Shown: piece after piece, positions 25,228 to 33,907 of the stretch
Position numbering within the stretch: position 1 is the first letter of the stretch
How the letters are laid out: every line of letters starts with the position of its first letter
Origin: Herpetosiphon sp042688385
GTDB taxonomy: Bacteria > Chloroflexota > Chloroflexia > Chloroflexales > Herpetosiphonaceae
Length of the DNA stretch: 64,000 nucleotides
Reading direction: 5' to 3'
NCBI RefSeq assembly: GCF_042688385.1
Contig: NZ_JBHUPY010000013.1
Location: 62,001-126,000 of the forward strand
The notes under the pieces: generated by a model
Database searches by the model: none
Seen by the model: only the letters and a program-made list of their open reading frames with translations
What the model was told of the DNA's origin: nothing
Position numbers and translations under genes: made by a program

Positions 25228-26748
25228 GTGCGTAAGCAAGTAATTAGTGCCCTCGTCGTGACGATTGTGGTAGTTGCTTTGGCATCTTGGATTGTTTTCT
25301 TTCCCAAGTCGTTTCAAAGCCTGACCGGTCGCGATGTTTCAACCCACCTAGGTCTCGACCTACAAGGCGGCTCGCAAATCTTTTTACGTCCCGCCGACCC
25401 CAACGAGTCTGATTTGACCGCCAAACTCGAAAATGCCGCTGGCGTGATTGAACGTCGCGTCAACGGGCTTGGCGTGAGCGAATCAGTTGTTCAAGTTGTG
25501 AACGGCGATAGCATTGTCGTCGAGTTGCCAGGGGTCAAAGATCCTGCGGCAGCTTCGGAAGCACTCAAAGGTGCTGGTAACCTCGAATTTATTGATCCTC
25601 AAGGTCAATATTTGCCCGAAGGGACCGAAGTATGTACCACGGCTACGCCGCGCTATCCAATCACGGTTCAGTTGCCAAGCACCGTAACTGGCACCAGTGG
25701 CGTAACCACCACCGATAGCTTGAGCAACACCAATCCGTTGTCGCCAACCAGCAATTTGGCTCCAACGACCCCAGTGACTCAGACTGAGCGGCCTTGTGAA
25801 CAGCCATACACCACGATTGCTCGTGGGACGGATCTCGACACCAGCCAAGTTGCCTTGACAACTGATCAAGCTGGCCGTCCAGCGGTGTTCTTCCGCTTCC
25901 AAACCGGCTCAGACTCGGCCAACCAAATCTCTAGCTTTACCAGCCAAAATGTTGGTCGGCCAATGTCGATTGTGGTTGATAACCGGGTTATTTCGAGTCC
26001 TCAAGTCAATGGTTCTTTGCCTGGCGAAGGGATCATTACCATGGGTTCGACGGGCACAACCGTTGCTGAGCAAAATTCGCAAGCCCAAGCGCTGCAAAAC
26101 CAACTCAAATATGGCGCATTGCCCGTAACCTTGATCGAAGATAGTAACCGCAGCATTAGCGCAACCCTTGGCAATGATTCAATCGAAGCCAGTAAAGTTG
26201 CTGGTGCGGTTGGCTTGATCGCGGTTATGTTGTTTATGCTGATGTACTATCGTTTGCCTGGCTTAATCGCCAACATTGCGCTCCTTATCTACACTGTGCT
26301 CTCATTTGCGGTCTATAACTTGGTTCCGGTCACCTTGACCTTGCCAGGGATCGCCGGTTTCATTTTGTCGATTAGCTTGGCTGTTGACGCAAACGTGTTG
26401 ATTTTCGCACGGATCAAAGAAGAACTGCACCGTGGCCGCTCATTGGAACGGGCAGTTGAAGATGGCTTCAACCACGCATGGCCATCAATCCGCGACTCCA
26501 ACGCCTCGACCTTGATTACAAGCTTTATCTTGTATGTCTTGGGTAACGGGCTGGGTGTGAGTATCATTCAAGGCTTTGCATTAACCTTGGCCTTGGGGAT
26601 TATCATCAGCTTGTTTACGGCAATCACGGTTTCGCGCATGTTGTTGCGCTTGACTATTGATCTTGGGGTTTCGAATGCACGTTGGTTCGGGGTTAACCCC
26701 GAAGAAGATGCTGCCGAAGTTGCAGCCTTGTCGTCAGAGCAAGCTTAA
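25228..26748 (+). CDS. secD: Protein translocase subunit SecD
   Basis: 506 residues from GTG 25228, CGGAGG about 11 nt upstream; the frame upstream lacks SecD sequence. TM1 at about 5-25 is followed by the SecD signature LGLDLQGGSQIFL. The periplasmic P1 region contains a Ser/Thr/Pro-rich insert (about 150-195, TVTGTSGVTTTDSLSNTNPL). The C-terminal five-helix bundle has AGAVGLIAVMLFMLMYYRLPG, LPGIAGFILSISLAVDANVLI (the conserved D-x-N motif) and a GxxxAxxxG-type end. SecD and SecF use the proton gradient to pull exported proteins through SecYEG. secF follows after 40 bp. Confidence 0.96.
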   Translation: MRKQVISALVVTIVVVALASWIVFFPKSFQSLTGRDVSTHLGLDLQGGSQIFLRPADPNESDLTAKLENAAGVIERRVNGLGVSESVVQVVNGDSIVVELPGVKDPAAASEALKGAGNLEFIDPQGQYLPEGTEVCTTATPRYPITVQLPSTVTGTSGVTTTDSLSNTNPLSPTSNLAPTTPVTQTERPCEQPYTTIARGTDLDTSQVALTTDQAGRPAVFFRFQTGSDSANQISSFTSQNVGRPMSIVVDNRVISSPQVNGSLPGEGIITMGSTGTTVAEQNSQAQALQNQLKYGALPVTLIEDSNRSISATLGNDSIEASKVAGAVGLIAVMLFMLMYYRLPGLIANIALLIYTVLSFAVYNLVPVTLTLPGIAGFILSISLAVDANVLIFARIKEELHRGRSLERAVEDGFNHAWPSIRDSNASTLITSFILYVLGNGLGVSIIQGFALTLALGIIISLFTAITVSRMLLRLTIDLGVSNARWFGVNPEEDAAEVAALSSEQA

Positions 26749-26788
26749 TAGCTGATTTTCAGCTATATCATCGATAAAGGATTGGGCT

Positions 26789-27754
26789 ATGTTAGATTTA
26801 GTGCGTCGGCGCTATTTGTGGTTTGCGATTTCGATCCTAACCATTATTCCAGGCTTGATTAGCATTCTGGTATTTGGCATGAACCTTGGGGTTGACTTCT
26901 CTGGCGGCGCGCGCTGGGAAATTCACATTCCAAGTATTAGCCAAACCCGTGATGGCTTGGAAAACGAGATTAATGACGTTTTCACCGCGAGCGGTATCGA
27001 GGGTGCACGCACCCAGTTGTCACAAGGCACGACCAACAATCAACAATTTGTGATTGCCTTTGTGCGTTCGAAGTTGGTGCAGAGCGATTCAGCTGAACGT
27101 AAAGCAGTTGAAACTGGCTTGATCAGCAAGTTCGGCGCTGATACCCGCATCGAAACCTTGCAAACCGTTGGTGAAACGGTGCGCGGCCGTTCGATTCGCA
27201 ACGCGATTGTGGCAATCTTTATTGCCTCATTGGCGATTATGGGCTACTTGTGGGCCGCCTTCCGTGGCACACCCAACCCAATTCGCTACGGCGTTTGCGC
27301 GATCATCGCAATGTTGCACGACGTGTTGGTCGTGATCGGCATGGCTTCAATTTTGGGCTGGTTAATTGGCCTCGAAGTTGATGCGCTGTTTATGACCGCT
27401 GTTCTGACCGTGATTAGCTTCTCGGTTCACGATACAATTGTGGTGTTCGACCGCGTGCGCGAAAACTTGCGCCGCTCAAGCGACGATTACGAACGGGTGG
27501 TCAATCGCTCGATTGTCCAAACCTTGACTCGTTCGATCAACACCCAATTTACCTCGTTCTTTACCTTGACAGCCTTGTTGCTGTTTGGTGGCGAAAGCAT
27601 TCGCTCGTTTGTCTTGATTCTGTTGCTTGGCTTGATCAGCGGTACCTATTCATCGATCTTCAACGCTGCCCAATTGTTGGTGGTGTGGGAAAATCGCGAA
27701 TGGCGCAACTGGTTTGGTCGTGGCAAAGATAACGCCAAACCAGCCGCTGCCTAA
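26789..27754 (+). CDS. secF: Protein translocase subunit SecF
   Basis: 321 residues. The N-terminal TM is followed by LGVDFSGGARWEI, the SecF counterpart of the SecD signature. Later GVCAIIAMLHDVLVVIGMASI and VISFSVHDTIVVFDRVREN carry the conserved D and R residues of the transmembrane proton path, and TRSINTQFTSFFTLTALLLF is the last bundle. Separate secD and secF genes are the common arrangement. It shares the promoter at 25105 and ends at a strong terminator. Confidence 0.96.
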   Translation: MLDLVRRRYLWFAISILTIIPGLISILVFGMNLGVDFSGGARWEIHIPSISQTRDGLENEINDVFTASGIEGARTQLSQGTTNNQQFVIAFVRSKLVQSDSAERKAVETGLISKFGADTRIETLQTVGETVRGRSIRNAIVAIFIASLAIMGYLWAAFRGTPNPIRYGVCAIIAMLHDVLVVIGMASILGWLIGLEVDALFMTAVLTVISFSVHDTIVVFDRVRENLRRSSDDYERVVNRSIVQTLTRSINTQFTSFFTLTALLLFGGESIRSFVLILLLGLISGTYSSIFNAAQLLVVWENREWRNWFGRGKDNAKPAAA

Positions 27755-27784
27755 TTGATCCTGCCCATCGCAGATCCAAAAATG

Positions 27785-27812
27785 CCCCGCTCGTTGCTAC
27801 GAGCGGGGTTTT
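27785..27812 (+). terminator. Rho-independent terminator of secDF
   Basis: CCCCGCTCGT (27785-27794), loop TGCT, ACGAGCGGGG (27799-27808), then TTTTCTGTTTT. A perfect 10-bp stem. Confidence 0.93.
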
Positions 27813-27836
27813 CTGTTTTAGCAAATATGGACTAGA

Positions 27837-28006
27837 TATACTGGTTTATCAGGTCAATCACTGCTTGATCCTCTCACCCCAACCCCTCGCCCACGCGGCG
27901 GGCGAGGGGCTATAACCCTGTGGTTCTGCGGCAATTCCTTGGTGAACCACGGATGCTCCCCCTCGCCCGCGTTCAGTGGGAGAGGGGGTTGGGGGGTGAG
28001 GGAAAC
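27837..28006. repeat. MITE-like CCTC element abutting the histidine-kinase stop codon
   Basis: Left end TATACTGGTTTAT (27837) matches the TGTACTGGTTCAT terminus. The core CTCTCACCCCAACCCCTCGC ... GGGGGTTGGGGGGTGAGGG ends at 28003, and the outer right end is missing where the kinase gene stops (28007). Confidence 0.8.
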
Positions 28007-31000
28007 TCACGCAATAGGAATGGTCAGCAGGAAGAGCGCGCCTGGGCCATCATCATTCGCGACCCAAATTCGCCCGCCGTGGGTTTCGACCGCCAAACGG
28101 CAGTAGGTCAAACCAAGCCCTGTGCCTTTGATGCCAGTTTGCTTAACTTGGGCAAATTTTTCAAAAACCCGTTCGCGGTATTGGGCTGGAATGCCAGGCC
28201 CAGCGTCGCGCACACCCAGCAAAATCCATTGACCATGAGGATGATCGTTGGGCAATTGGCCTGCTTGGGCTTTATGCACATCAATGGTGATGGTTGATGC
28301 AGCTGGGCTGAACTTAATCGCATTATCCAGCAGGTTTTGCACAACCCGCTCCAGCGTTTGCACATCAACCGAAGCTTTGGGGGTGTTTTCGGCAATATTC
28401 AGCGCCACATGCACTTTGCGCTCGTTGAGCAATGGCTCATAATTTTGCATCACAGAACGAATCACATCATCAACCGCCACTGTGATTGGCGTAATCGGCA
28501 TTTGGCCTGCTTCCAACTTGCTAATATCCATTAGCAAATTGACCATATCCAGCAGGCGCGCGCTGCTGCGGAGCGCAATTTTGACAATTTTATCTTGGCC
28601 TTCGCTGAGATCGCCAACCATCTTTTTGGCCAGCATATCCAGCGAGGTCATAACCGAGCTTAGTGGCCCGCGCAAGTCGTGAATCATCATATAGGTCAGG
28701 TCGTGGCGCAGGTTTTCGGCCTCGATCTCGGTCGTAATATCACGTAGCACAATAATAATGGGGTGCGGGCTTTGATTGGCAGCGCTTTGCACTGGCAGCG
28801 TCGTCCATTCAAGCCATTGGCTGCGCAAGCCTCCCAGCTCTAATTGGCCGCGACCTTCAGCCAAGCGCCCGCGACTCACCTTGTAAATCGCCAAGGTCAA
28901 TTCGCTCCACGCTTCCTCAGATTTGTTCCATTGCGCGCACCAATGCGTAAGCAGCAAATCGACTGGCTCGCCCAGCAATTCGGCGACTTCGCTGCTGCCG
29001 ATCATGGTTTGAGCCGCAGCATTAACTTCGACGACCCGCAGCTCGGAGCTCAGCAAAATAATGCCTTCTTCAGTCGAGGCCAAAATCGAGGCTAAACGGT
29101 CGCGGCCATTGCTGACTTCCTCGGCCAAACGGCGGGTTTCGACTGCCACTGCTGCTTGGCCAACGAACAGCGAAAGCAAATCTTGGGCTTCGCGGTTGGG
29201 CAAAGTTTCTGGATACCACAAATAAATCACGCCCAAGGTTTTGTGGGTTGCTAGCAAGGGCAACATCACCAAGGCGTGGCCGCCCAACTCGCGCAGCACG
29301 CTGGGCAATTGCGCGCTATCGCCAAGCAACAAGGGCTTGTCGCGTTCGAGCACTTTATGGGCAAATTGAATGATTGCCTCATCAGGTGTGTGCTCAATCC
29401 CCAAGCCAACAATTGGTTGCAAGGTTGTAGGATCGTTGGGATCGCTGAGCAACACGCCTGCGCCAAGCGCTCCCGTCCAATCGACCATACCGCCTACCGT
29501 AAATTGCCAAATTGCTTGGGCATCGCTGAAGGTGCTGTTAATCGCCATGCCAAGTGCGCTCAAGGCGGTCAGGCCTTCGACCGTTTGGCGCTGGCGGTCG
29601 TAAAGCCGATTGTTTTCGAGCGCAACCGCCAATTGAGTAGCAAAAATCTCCAGCATCTGAATTTGATCGGTGGTTGGTTGCAAGCCATTTTTGGGTGCAA
29701 AGACCGTCAACAAGCCCAAGAGATCGCCATTGGTGCTGCGTAAAACCGCAAATAAGCTATCGTTGGGATGCCACATCCCAGTGCGCAACTCGGGCACTTC
29801 GACCGCATTTGGTGGGTCGGGCCACAAACGGGCATCGCCATTGCGCCGATGATCGATGTAGTAGGTTGATTCGCCGCGCCGATATTGGGGTTTGAGCAAG
29901 GCTTCGACCCGCGCAGGTTCAATCGTAATGCTGGCTTGGGCAGCAAAAATTTGGCTATCGATGCCAGCGCTGGCAACGCGTTTGATAATTGCTTTGTGGC
30001 CGGGCGTGGTTTGTACAAGGCTAATCGTTACTTGATTAAAGCCGGTTGCGCTTTGCACAGCTTCAGCCAAAGCTGGCAAGACTGCGCCAAGATTCGATGC
30101 TGCCTTGAGCGCATTGCCAATTTGCACAATCTCTTGAAACTGCTTATTGCGCTGGTCAAGCTCGCTAATGCGGCGGGTCAAAGCTTGATCGGTTTGAGTA
30201 TAGAGGTTGGCGTTTTCAATCGCGATCACTGCTTGGTCGGCCACGGCTTCGAGCAAGGCGCGGTCGGCGGCGGTAAATGGCAAGCCACTGCGATGATTGA
30301 GAATTTCAATTACGCCCTTGACTCCGCCCGCCCCCAACAAGGGCACACACAGCAAATCGCGGGTTTCATGGCCCACCAGCATATCAATACCCGTATAAAA
30401 CGCTGGATGATCGCCTGCGCGATTGGCAATTAATGATTCGCCAGTGCGCAATACGAGGCCTGCGATGCCGACATTTGAAGGAATACGATTGCCAAGCAAT
30501 TGTTGACCAACTGGACTCAGGCTATAACGAAACACCAGTTCGTTAGTGGCTTCGTCGAGCAAGAGCAACGAACCTTCTTCAACATTCAACAGCTCTTGCA
30601 CCCGACCCATAATCAACGATGGTACGGCCTCAAAATCGAGGGTTGAGGTGATCGTGCGGCCAAGCTCATTCAGCAATTCAAGTTGGCGAGCTTGGCGGGT
30701 TGTGCGTTCGTAGAGGCGGGCTTGCTCAAAATTATCGGCAGCGCGATGCGCCAACATCTCCAATTTGCGCAAGGTATCGGCGTTGTAGCGCACCTCTGGT
30801 TCGCGGGTATAAATCACCAAGGTACCCAAAACCCGCTCACCAAAGCGCAATGGCACGCCAGCCCAAAACAGCGGCGGCGTATCATCATCAATAAACAATG
30901 GCGTAACGTGATAGTGGGCACAGGTTTCGAGATAGCGATCGGTGATAATTGGCTCGTTGCGCCGAATAATTACCCCAGTTAAGCCATGCGCCACCGTCCA

Positions 31001-31642
31001 TTGCGAATTTGGAGTAGTGCTGTGGCCATCGGCGTAGAAATGCGCCGCCACTTGAAACAACTGCGAATCGGTATCATACAAGGTCACAAATAGATTTTGC
31101 GGCCCAAACATCTGTTGAATGCCACGATTGACTGCCTCGATCAACGGCCCAAGTTCAAGCGAGCTATTCAGGCGTTGGCTAATCAAGTTAAACTGGGTCA
31201 ATTCGCGCAGTTCGGCGACCAATTGCTGATTATTGGTGATGGTGCACATGCTGGCGGCAGTTTGGAACGCCAACGCCAACAGCTGTTGATCGCTTGGTTG
31301 AGCTTCGGGCAAGGCCAGCCAGCCACGCAAGGTAATGTGCAAGAGGGGCAGCATCGTCCAGCGCAGCTTATCGGCGGTTGTGATGGTGAGAATAATGCCT
31401 TGCTCAAGCTGCTCTTGTTGGCTGCTTGAAAGCATTAAATCCAAGGGAATTTCAGGCTGAGTTTCGGCTAAATCAAGCCAAACCAGATGATAGTGCGGAT
31501 TGTGGCGAAATTGCTTGAGGGCGGCGCTTAACGTCGTGTGCAACCCATCGATGGTGGTGGCAGTAGCCAAACGGGGAAGCCACTCAATCATTAAGCGTGC
31601 AGGTGAATCTTCAAATGCCTGTTCTTGGGGTTGCATACACAT
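28007..31642 (-). CDS. Large multi-GAF/PAS hybrid-input sensor histidine kinase
   Basis: About 1211 residues; ATG 31642 chosen for GAGG 4 nt upstream (ATG 31636 also possible). No TM helices, so it is a cytosolic sensor. Four GAF-like domains lie at roughly 160-315, 325-480, 505-695 and 705-850, joined by short helices (LYERTTRQARQLELLNELGR). A PAS domain lies at about 860-985 (DRLASILASTEEGIILLSSE). Then come HisKA with phospho-acceptor MMIHDLRGPLSS and HATPase with N-box NLLDNAIKFSP, G1 DAGPGIP, F-box VFEKFAQ and G2 GTGLGLTY. No receiver domain. No response regulator is adjacent, so it is an orphan kinase. GAF ligands cannot be predicted. Confidence 0.93.
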   Translation of the reverse strand: MCMQPQEQAFEDSPARLMIEWLPRLATATTIDGLHTTLSAALKQFRHNPHYHLVWLDLAETQPEIPLDLMLSSSQQEQLEQGIILTITTADKLRWTMLPLLHITLRGWLALPEAQPSDQQLLALAFQTAASMCTITNNQQLVAELRELTQFNLISQRLNSSLELGPLIEAVNRGIQQMFGPQNLFVTLYDTDSQLFQVAAHFYADGHSTTPNSQWTVAHGLTGVIIRRNEPIITDRYLETCAHYHVTPLFIDDDTPPLFWAGVPLRFGERVLGTLVIYTREPEVRYNADTLRKLEMLAHRAADNFEQARLYERTTRQARQLELLNELGRTITSTLDFEAVPSLIMGRVQELLNVEEGSLLLLDEATNELVFRYSLSPVGQQLLGNRIPSNVGIAGLVLRTGESLIANRAGDHPAFYTGIDMLVGHETRDLLCVPLLGAGGVKGVIEILNHRSGLPFTAADRALLEAVADQAVIAIENANLYTQTDQALTRRISELDQRNKQFQEIVQIGNALKAASNLGAVLPALAEAVQSATGFNQVTISLVQTTPGHKAIIKRVASAGIDSQIFAAQASITIEPARVEALLKPQYRRGESTYYIDHRRNGDARLWPDPPNAVEVPELRTGMWHPNDSLFAVLRSTNGDLLGLLTVFAPKNGLQPTTDQIQMLEIFATQLAVALENNRLYDRQRQTVEGLTALSALGMAINSTFSDAQAIWQFTVGGMVDWTGALGAGVLLSDPNDPTTLQPIVGLGIEHTPDEAIIQFAHKVLERDKPLLLGDSAQLPSVLRELGGHALVMLPLLATHKTLGVIYLWYPETLPNREAQDLLSLFVGQAAVAVETRRLAEEVSNGRDRLASILASTEEGIILLSSELRVVEVNAAAQTMIGSSEVAELLGEPVDLLLTHWCAQWNKSEEAWSELTLAIYKVSRGRLAEGRGQLELGGLRSQWLEWTTLPVQSAANQSPHPIIIVLRDITTEIEAENLRHDLTYMMIHDLRGPLSSVMTSLDMLAKKMVGDLSEGQDKIVKIALRSSARLLDMVNLLMDISKLEAGQMPITPITVAVDDVIRSVMQNYEPLLNERKVHVALNIAENTPKASVDVQTLERVVQNLLDNAIKFSPAASTITIDVHKAQAGQLPNDHPHGQWILLGVRDAGPGIPAQYRERVFEKFAQVKQTGIKGTGLGLTYCRLAVETHGGRIWVANDDGPGALFLLTIPIA

Positions 31643-31714
31643 CACGCCTCACATGTGACTGGCCTATCTTACCAAATCTTAGGCTTTTTGACAAAGCTTG
31701 TGAAGCGATTTTCG

Positions 31715-31986
31715 AGATTCCCTCACCCCCAACCCCTTCTCCTTTCAAGGGTAAGTTCTTAAAAAAGCGTGGTGGTCAAACATCCTCTCACCTCCCAACC
31801 CCCTCTCCTTACAAGGGTAGGTTTTGAGCGATTGGTCGGCAGTGGAGCGTTCCCTCACCCCCCAACCCCCTCGCCCACTGAACGCGGGCGAGGGGGAGCA
31901 CCTGTTTTTACCGACGCGTTGCGCAAGAACAACAGCGTTAAAGCCCCTCGCCCGCGTCGAGTGGGCGAGGGGGTTGGGGTGAGGGA
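31715..31986. repeat. Two CCTC elements between the kinase and the Moco protein
   Basis: 31718-31800 has CCCTCACCCCCAACCCCTTCTCC, with CAAGGGTAAGTTCTT and a second CTCTCACCTCCCAACCCC. The GATTGGTCGGCAGTGGAGCG linker is at 31827. A long copy at 31850-31986 runs from CCCTCACCCCCCAACCCCC to GAGGGGGTTGGGGTGAGGG, with GAACGCGGGCGAGGGGG and GTCGAGTGGGC palindromic centres. No gene. Confidence 0.8.
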
Positions 31987-32002
31987 ACAAATGAATTATG
32001 GC

Positions 32003-32031
32003 TTGGTTGCTGGCATAAGCAGTGCTACAAT
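32003..32031 (+). promoter_or_regulatory. Sigma70 promoter of the sulfite-oxidase-like gene
   Basis: TTGGTT (32003-32008), 17-nt spacer, TACAAT (32026-32031). Predicted start is near 32038, about 23 nt before ATG 32061. It begins about 17 bp after the repeat ends. Confidence 0.6.
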
Positions 32032-32060
32032 AGCAGTATTGTGCAAGAAGGAGCTAGCCA

Positions 32061-32666
32061 ATGTTCTCGAATAAGTACGACATCCCAGAAGGAATGGAAG
32101 AACGCGTGCCACCAGGCCAGTATATAACCCAAAAATTTCCAGTCTTGCACTACGGCGAGACTCCGGTTTACAAAGAGCTTGAACAAAGCTGGGATTTACG
32201 GGTTTTTGGCGAGCTTGAGGCCCCAAAAACCTTTTCATATAGCGAATTTCGTGCTTTACCAACCGTCACAATCGAAAATATCGATATTCACTGCGTGACC
32301 CGCTGGAGCAAATTAGCCACCACCTGGACAGGCGTGCGCTTCCGTGACTTTATCCAGCATATTCCTGCGCTCAAGCCAAGCGCTAAATATGTGCTGGCCC
32401 ACTCCGAGGGCGGCTATACCGCCAATATGCCCTTGGAAATTATGTACGATGACGATGTGTTGCTGGCCTATTTGTACGAAGGCGAGGAGCTAGCGCCCGA
32501 CCATGGCTTTCCCTTGCGCTTGTTTGTGCCCAAAAAATATTTTTGGAAGAGCGCCAAATGGCTGCGCGGCATCGAATTTATGAGCGCCGACCGCTTGGGC
32601 TTTTGGGAACGCTACGGCTACCACAACAATGCTGACCCATGGCAAGAAGAACGACACGCTGACTAA
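32061..32666 (+). CDS. Sulfite-oxidase-fold molybdopterin oxidoreductase, soluble, YedY/MsrP-like
   Basis: 201 residues, SD AGGAG before ATG 32061. The Moco domain is recognisable from WDLRVFGELEAPKTFSYSEF, ENIDIHCVTRWSK with the single Cys that ligates molybdenum, TTWTGVRFRDFI, and the C-terminal PDHGFPLRLFVPKKYFWKSA KWLRGIEF. There is no Tat signal, no membrane segment and no dimerisation domain, so it is shorter than eukaryotic sulfite oxidase and MsrP and probably cytosolic. The substrate is unknown. No Moco biosynthesis gene or YedZ-like haem partner is nearby. Confidence 0.88.
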   Translation: MFSNKYDIPEGMEERVPPGQYITQKFPVLHYGETPVYKELEQSWDLRVFGELEAPKTFSYSEFRALPTVTIENIDIHCVTRWSKLATTWTGVRFRDFIQHIPALKPSAKYVLAHSEGGYTANMPLEIMYDDDVLLAYLYEGEELAPDHGFPLRLFVPKKYFWKSAKWLRGIEFMSADRLGFWERYGYHNNADPWQEERHAD

Positions 32667-32684
32667 TTAACTTTAACTAAAAAG

Positions 32685-32726
32685 AACGCTGGCGCTACTT
32701 TGATTTCAGCAGCGCCAGCGTTTTTT
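32685..32726. terminator. Bidirectional terminator between convergent genes
   Basis: AACGCTGGCGCT (32685-32696) pairs with AGCGCCAGCGTT (32711-32722) around a 14-nt loop. TTTTTTG follows on plus, and on the minus strand CTTTTTAG follows the stem. A 12-bp perfect stem. Confidence 0.9.
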
Positions 32727-32734
32727 GTTTAAGG

Positions 32735-33691
32735 TTATGGAGTAATTGTTTGAGTTGGATTGACCAATTCACTCACATCGACCAACGGTGTTGCGCCCTC
32801 GCCGCTAAACACTGGCAACTTGCCATCCCAGCGCAAGGCCATTTGATAGCGAATCAAGGCATCGGTGACGCTTTCAGCCAGCAGGCGGTTAGCATCTGCT
32901 TGGGCTTCAGCGCGAATCAAAATCGAGTCTGCATCACCTTTGGCGGTAGCGCGTTGAGCTTCGGCGCGGCCTTGAGCCTCAACTTTATCTTGCTCGGCCT
33001 TGATTTGGGCTTGTTCAAGCTCATATTTTTGGCGTTCAGCAGCTTGTTGGGCGGTGATTTTGTTTTCCAAGGCTTGCTTCAAATTATCGGGCAAGTGCAC
33101 TTCGCGAATCACAAAATCTTCCAAAATCAAGTGCCGACGTTCAAATTCAATAATCAGCTGTTCTTTGACTTTATCAGCCAATTCAGCCCGTTTGTCGCCA
33201 CTGATGCTTTCCCAGGTGTAGAGACCAGCAATCGTGGTCAAAATCGAACGGCTTTGTTGGCGTACAACTTGAAGTTCAATCACATCAAGATCTTGACCGC
33301 CCCAATCGGTGTAGAGTGCCGCAGCTTCTTCTTTTTTGACCCGATATTGCACTGCAATGTCGAGGTTAAGTTGCTGGGCTTCGCTCGATTGTACTTTGAC
33401 TGAATCATCGCCACCAGTGCGACCTTCATCGCCACTTTGCACCATAATATAGGTTTGCAGAGTGAATGGATATTCTTGAATCGCCGTGGTAAACGGATTA
33501 ATCAAGGTCCAGCCTGGTTCGATTGTGGTTGTAACATTATTATTGGCTTTGTTGAAAGCAATCCCAACATAGCCTGGTGGAATCGTCTTCCATGATGCCG
33601 TTAACAGCACCAAGCCAATCACGGCGACAACGATCGCAATGGCAATTGTGCCAATGCGACGGCCCGATGGGCGCTTGCTAGCGTTGCTCAT
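32735..33691 (-). CDS. SPFH/prohibitin-family membrane protein
   Basis: 318 residues from ATG 33691 (AAAGGA 6-9 nt upstream; ATG 33697 also in frame). One TM helix at about 14-36 (IGTIAIAIVVAVIGLVLLTA), then an SPFH domain (about 40-220: IPPGYVGIAFNKANN, LNLDIAVQYRVKKEEAAALY, ILEDFVIREVHLPDNLKQAL). A long Ala/Glu/Gln coiled coil follows (NKITAQQAAERQKYELEQAQ to about 285). Prohibitin-like proteins form large membrane rings that scaffold membrane microdomains and modulate proteases such as FtsH. Preceded, with a 14-nt overlap, by a tiny membrane-protein gene, so the two are co-translated. Confidence 0.9.
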   Translation of the reverse strand: MSNASKRPSGRRIGTIAIAIVVAVIGLVLLTASWKTIPPGYVGIAFNKANNNVTTTIEPGWTLINPFTTAIQEYPFTLQTYIMVQSGDEGRTGGDDSVKVQSSEAQQLNLDIAVQYRVKKEEAAALYTDWGGQDLDVIELQVVRQQSRSILTTIAGLYTWESISGDKRAELADKVKEQLIIEFERRHLILEDFVIREVHLPDNLKQALENKITAQQAAERQKYELEQAQIKAEQDKVEAQGRAEAQRATAKGDADSILIRAEAQADANRLLAESVTDALIRYQMALRWDGKLPVFSGEGATPLVDVSELVNPTQTITP

Positions 33692-33836
33692 GGTCATTCC
33701 TTTCAATATCATCTTGGCCAGCGGAGCGTAACCCGCGCCACCAATCCATAATCATGGGAGCTAATTCAAGCCCTAAACGGTAGCATAAGACGAGGACAAC
33801 GATAGCAATAGCGAGCTCGCCTAATGTTCTACTCAT
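33678..33836 (-). CDS. Small single-TM protein encoded just upstream of the SPFH gene
   Basis: 52 residues from ATG 33836, which has a perfect AGGAGG about 6 nt upstream; the longer frame upstream has none. The sequence begins MSRTLGELAIAIVVLVLCYR, one TM helix at about 7-30, then a charged tail ending NDHEQR. Its stop lies 14 nt beyond the SPFH ATG, implying translational coupling. No family is recognised. A partner or membrane adaptor of the SPFH ring is the natural guess. Confidence 0.75.
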   Translation of the reverse strand: MSRTLGELAIAIVVLVLCYRLGLELAPMIMDWWRGLRSAGQDDIERNDHEQR

Positions 33837-33907
33837 AACAGCCTCCTGTGAGGTAGTAGCACTCACAGCATCTACTACGTGGCTCATGCGCCAGAGTTGC
33901 AATTAAA

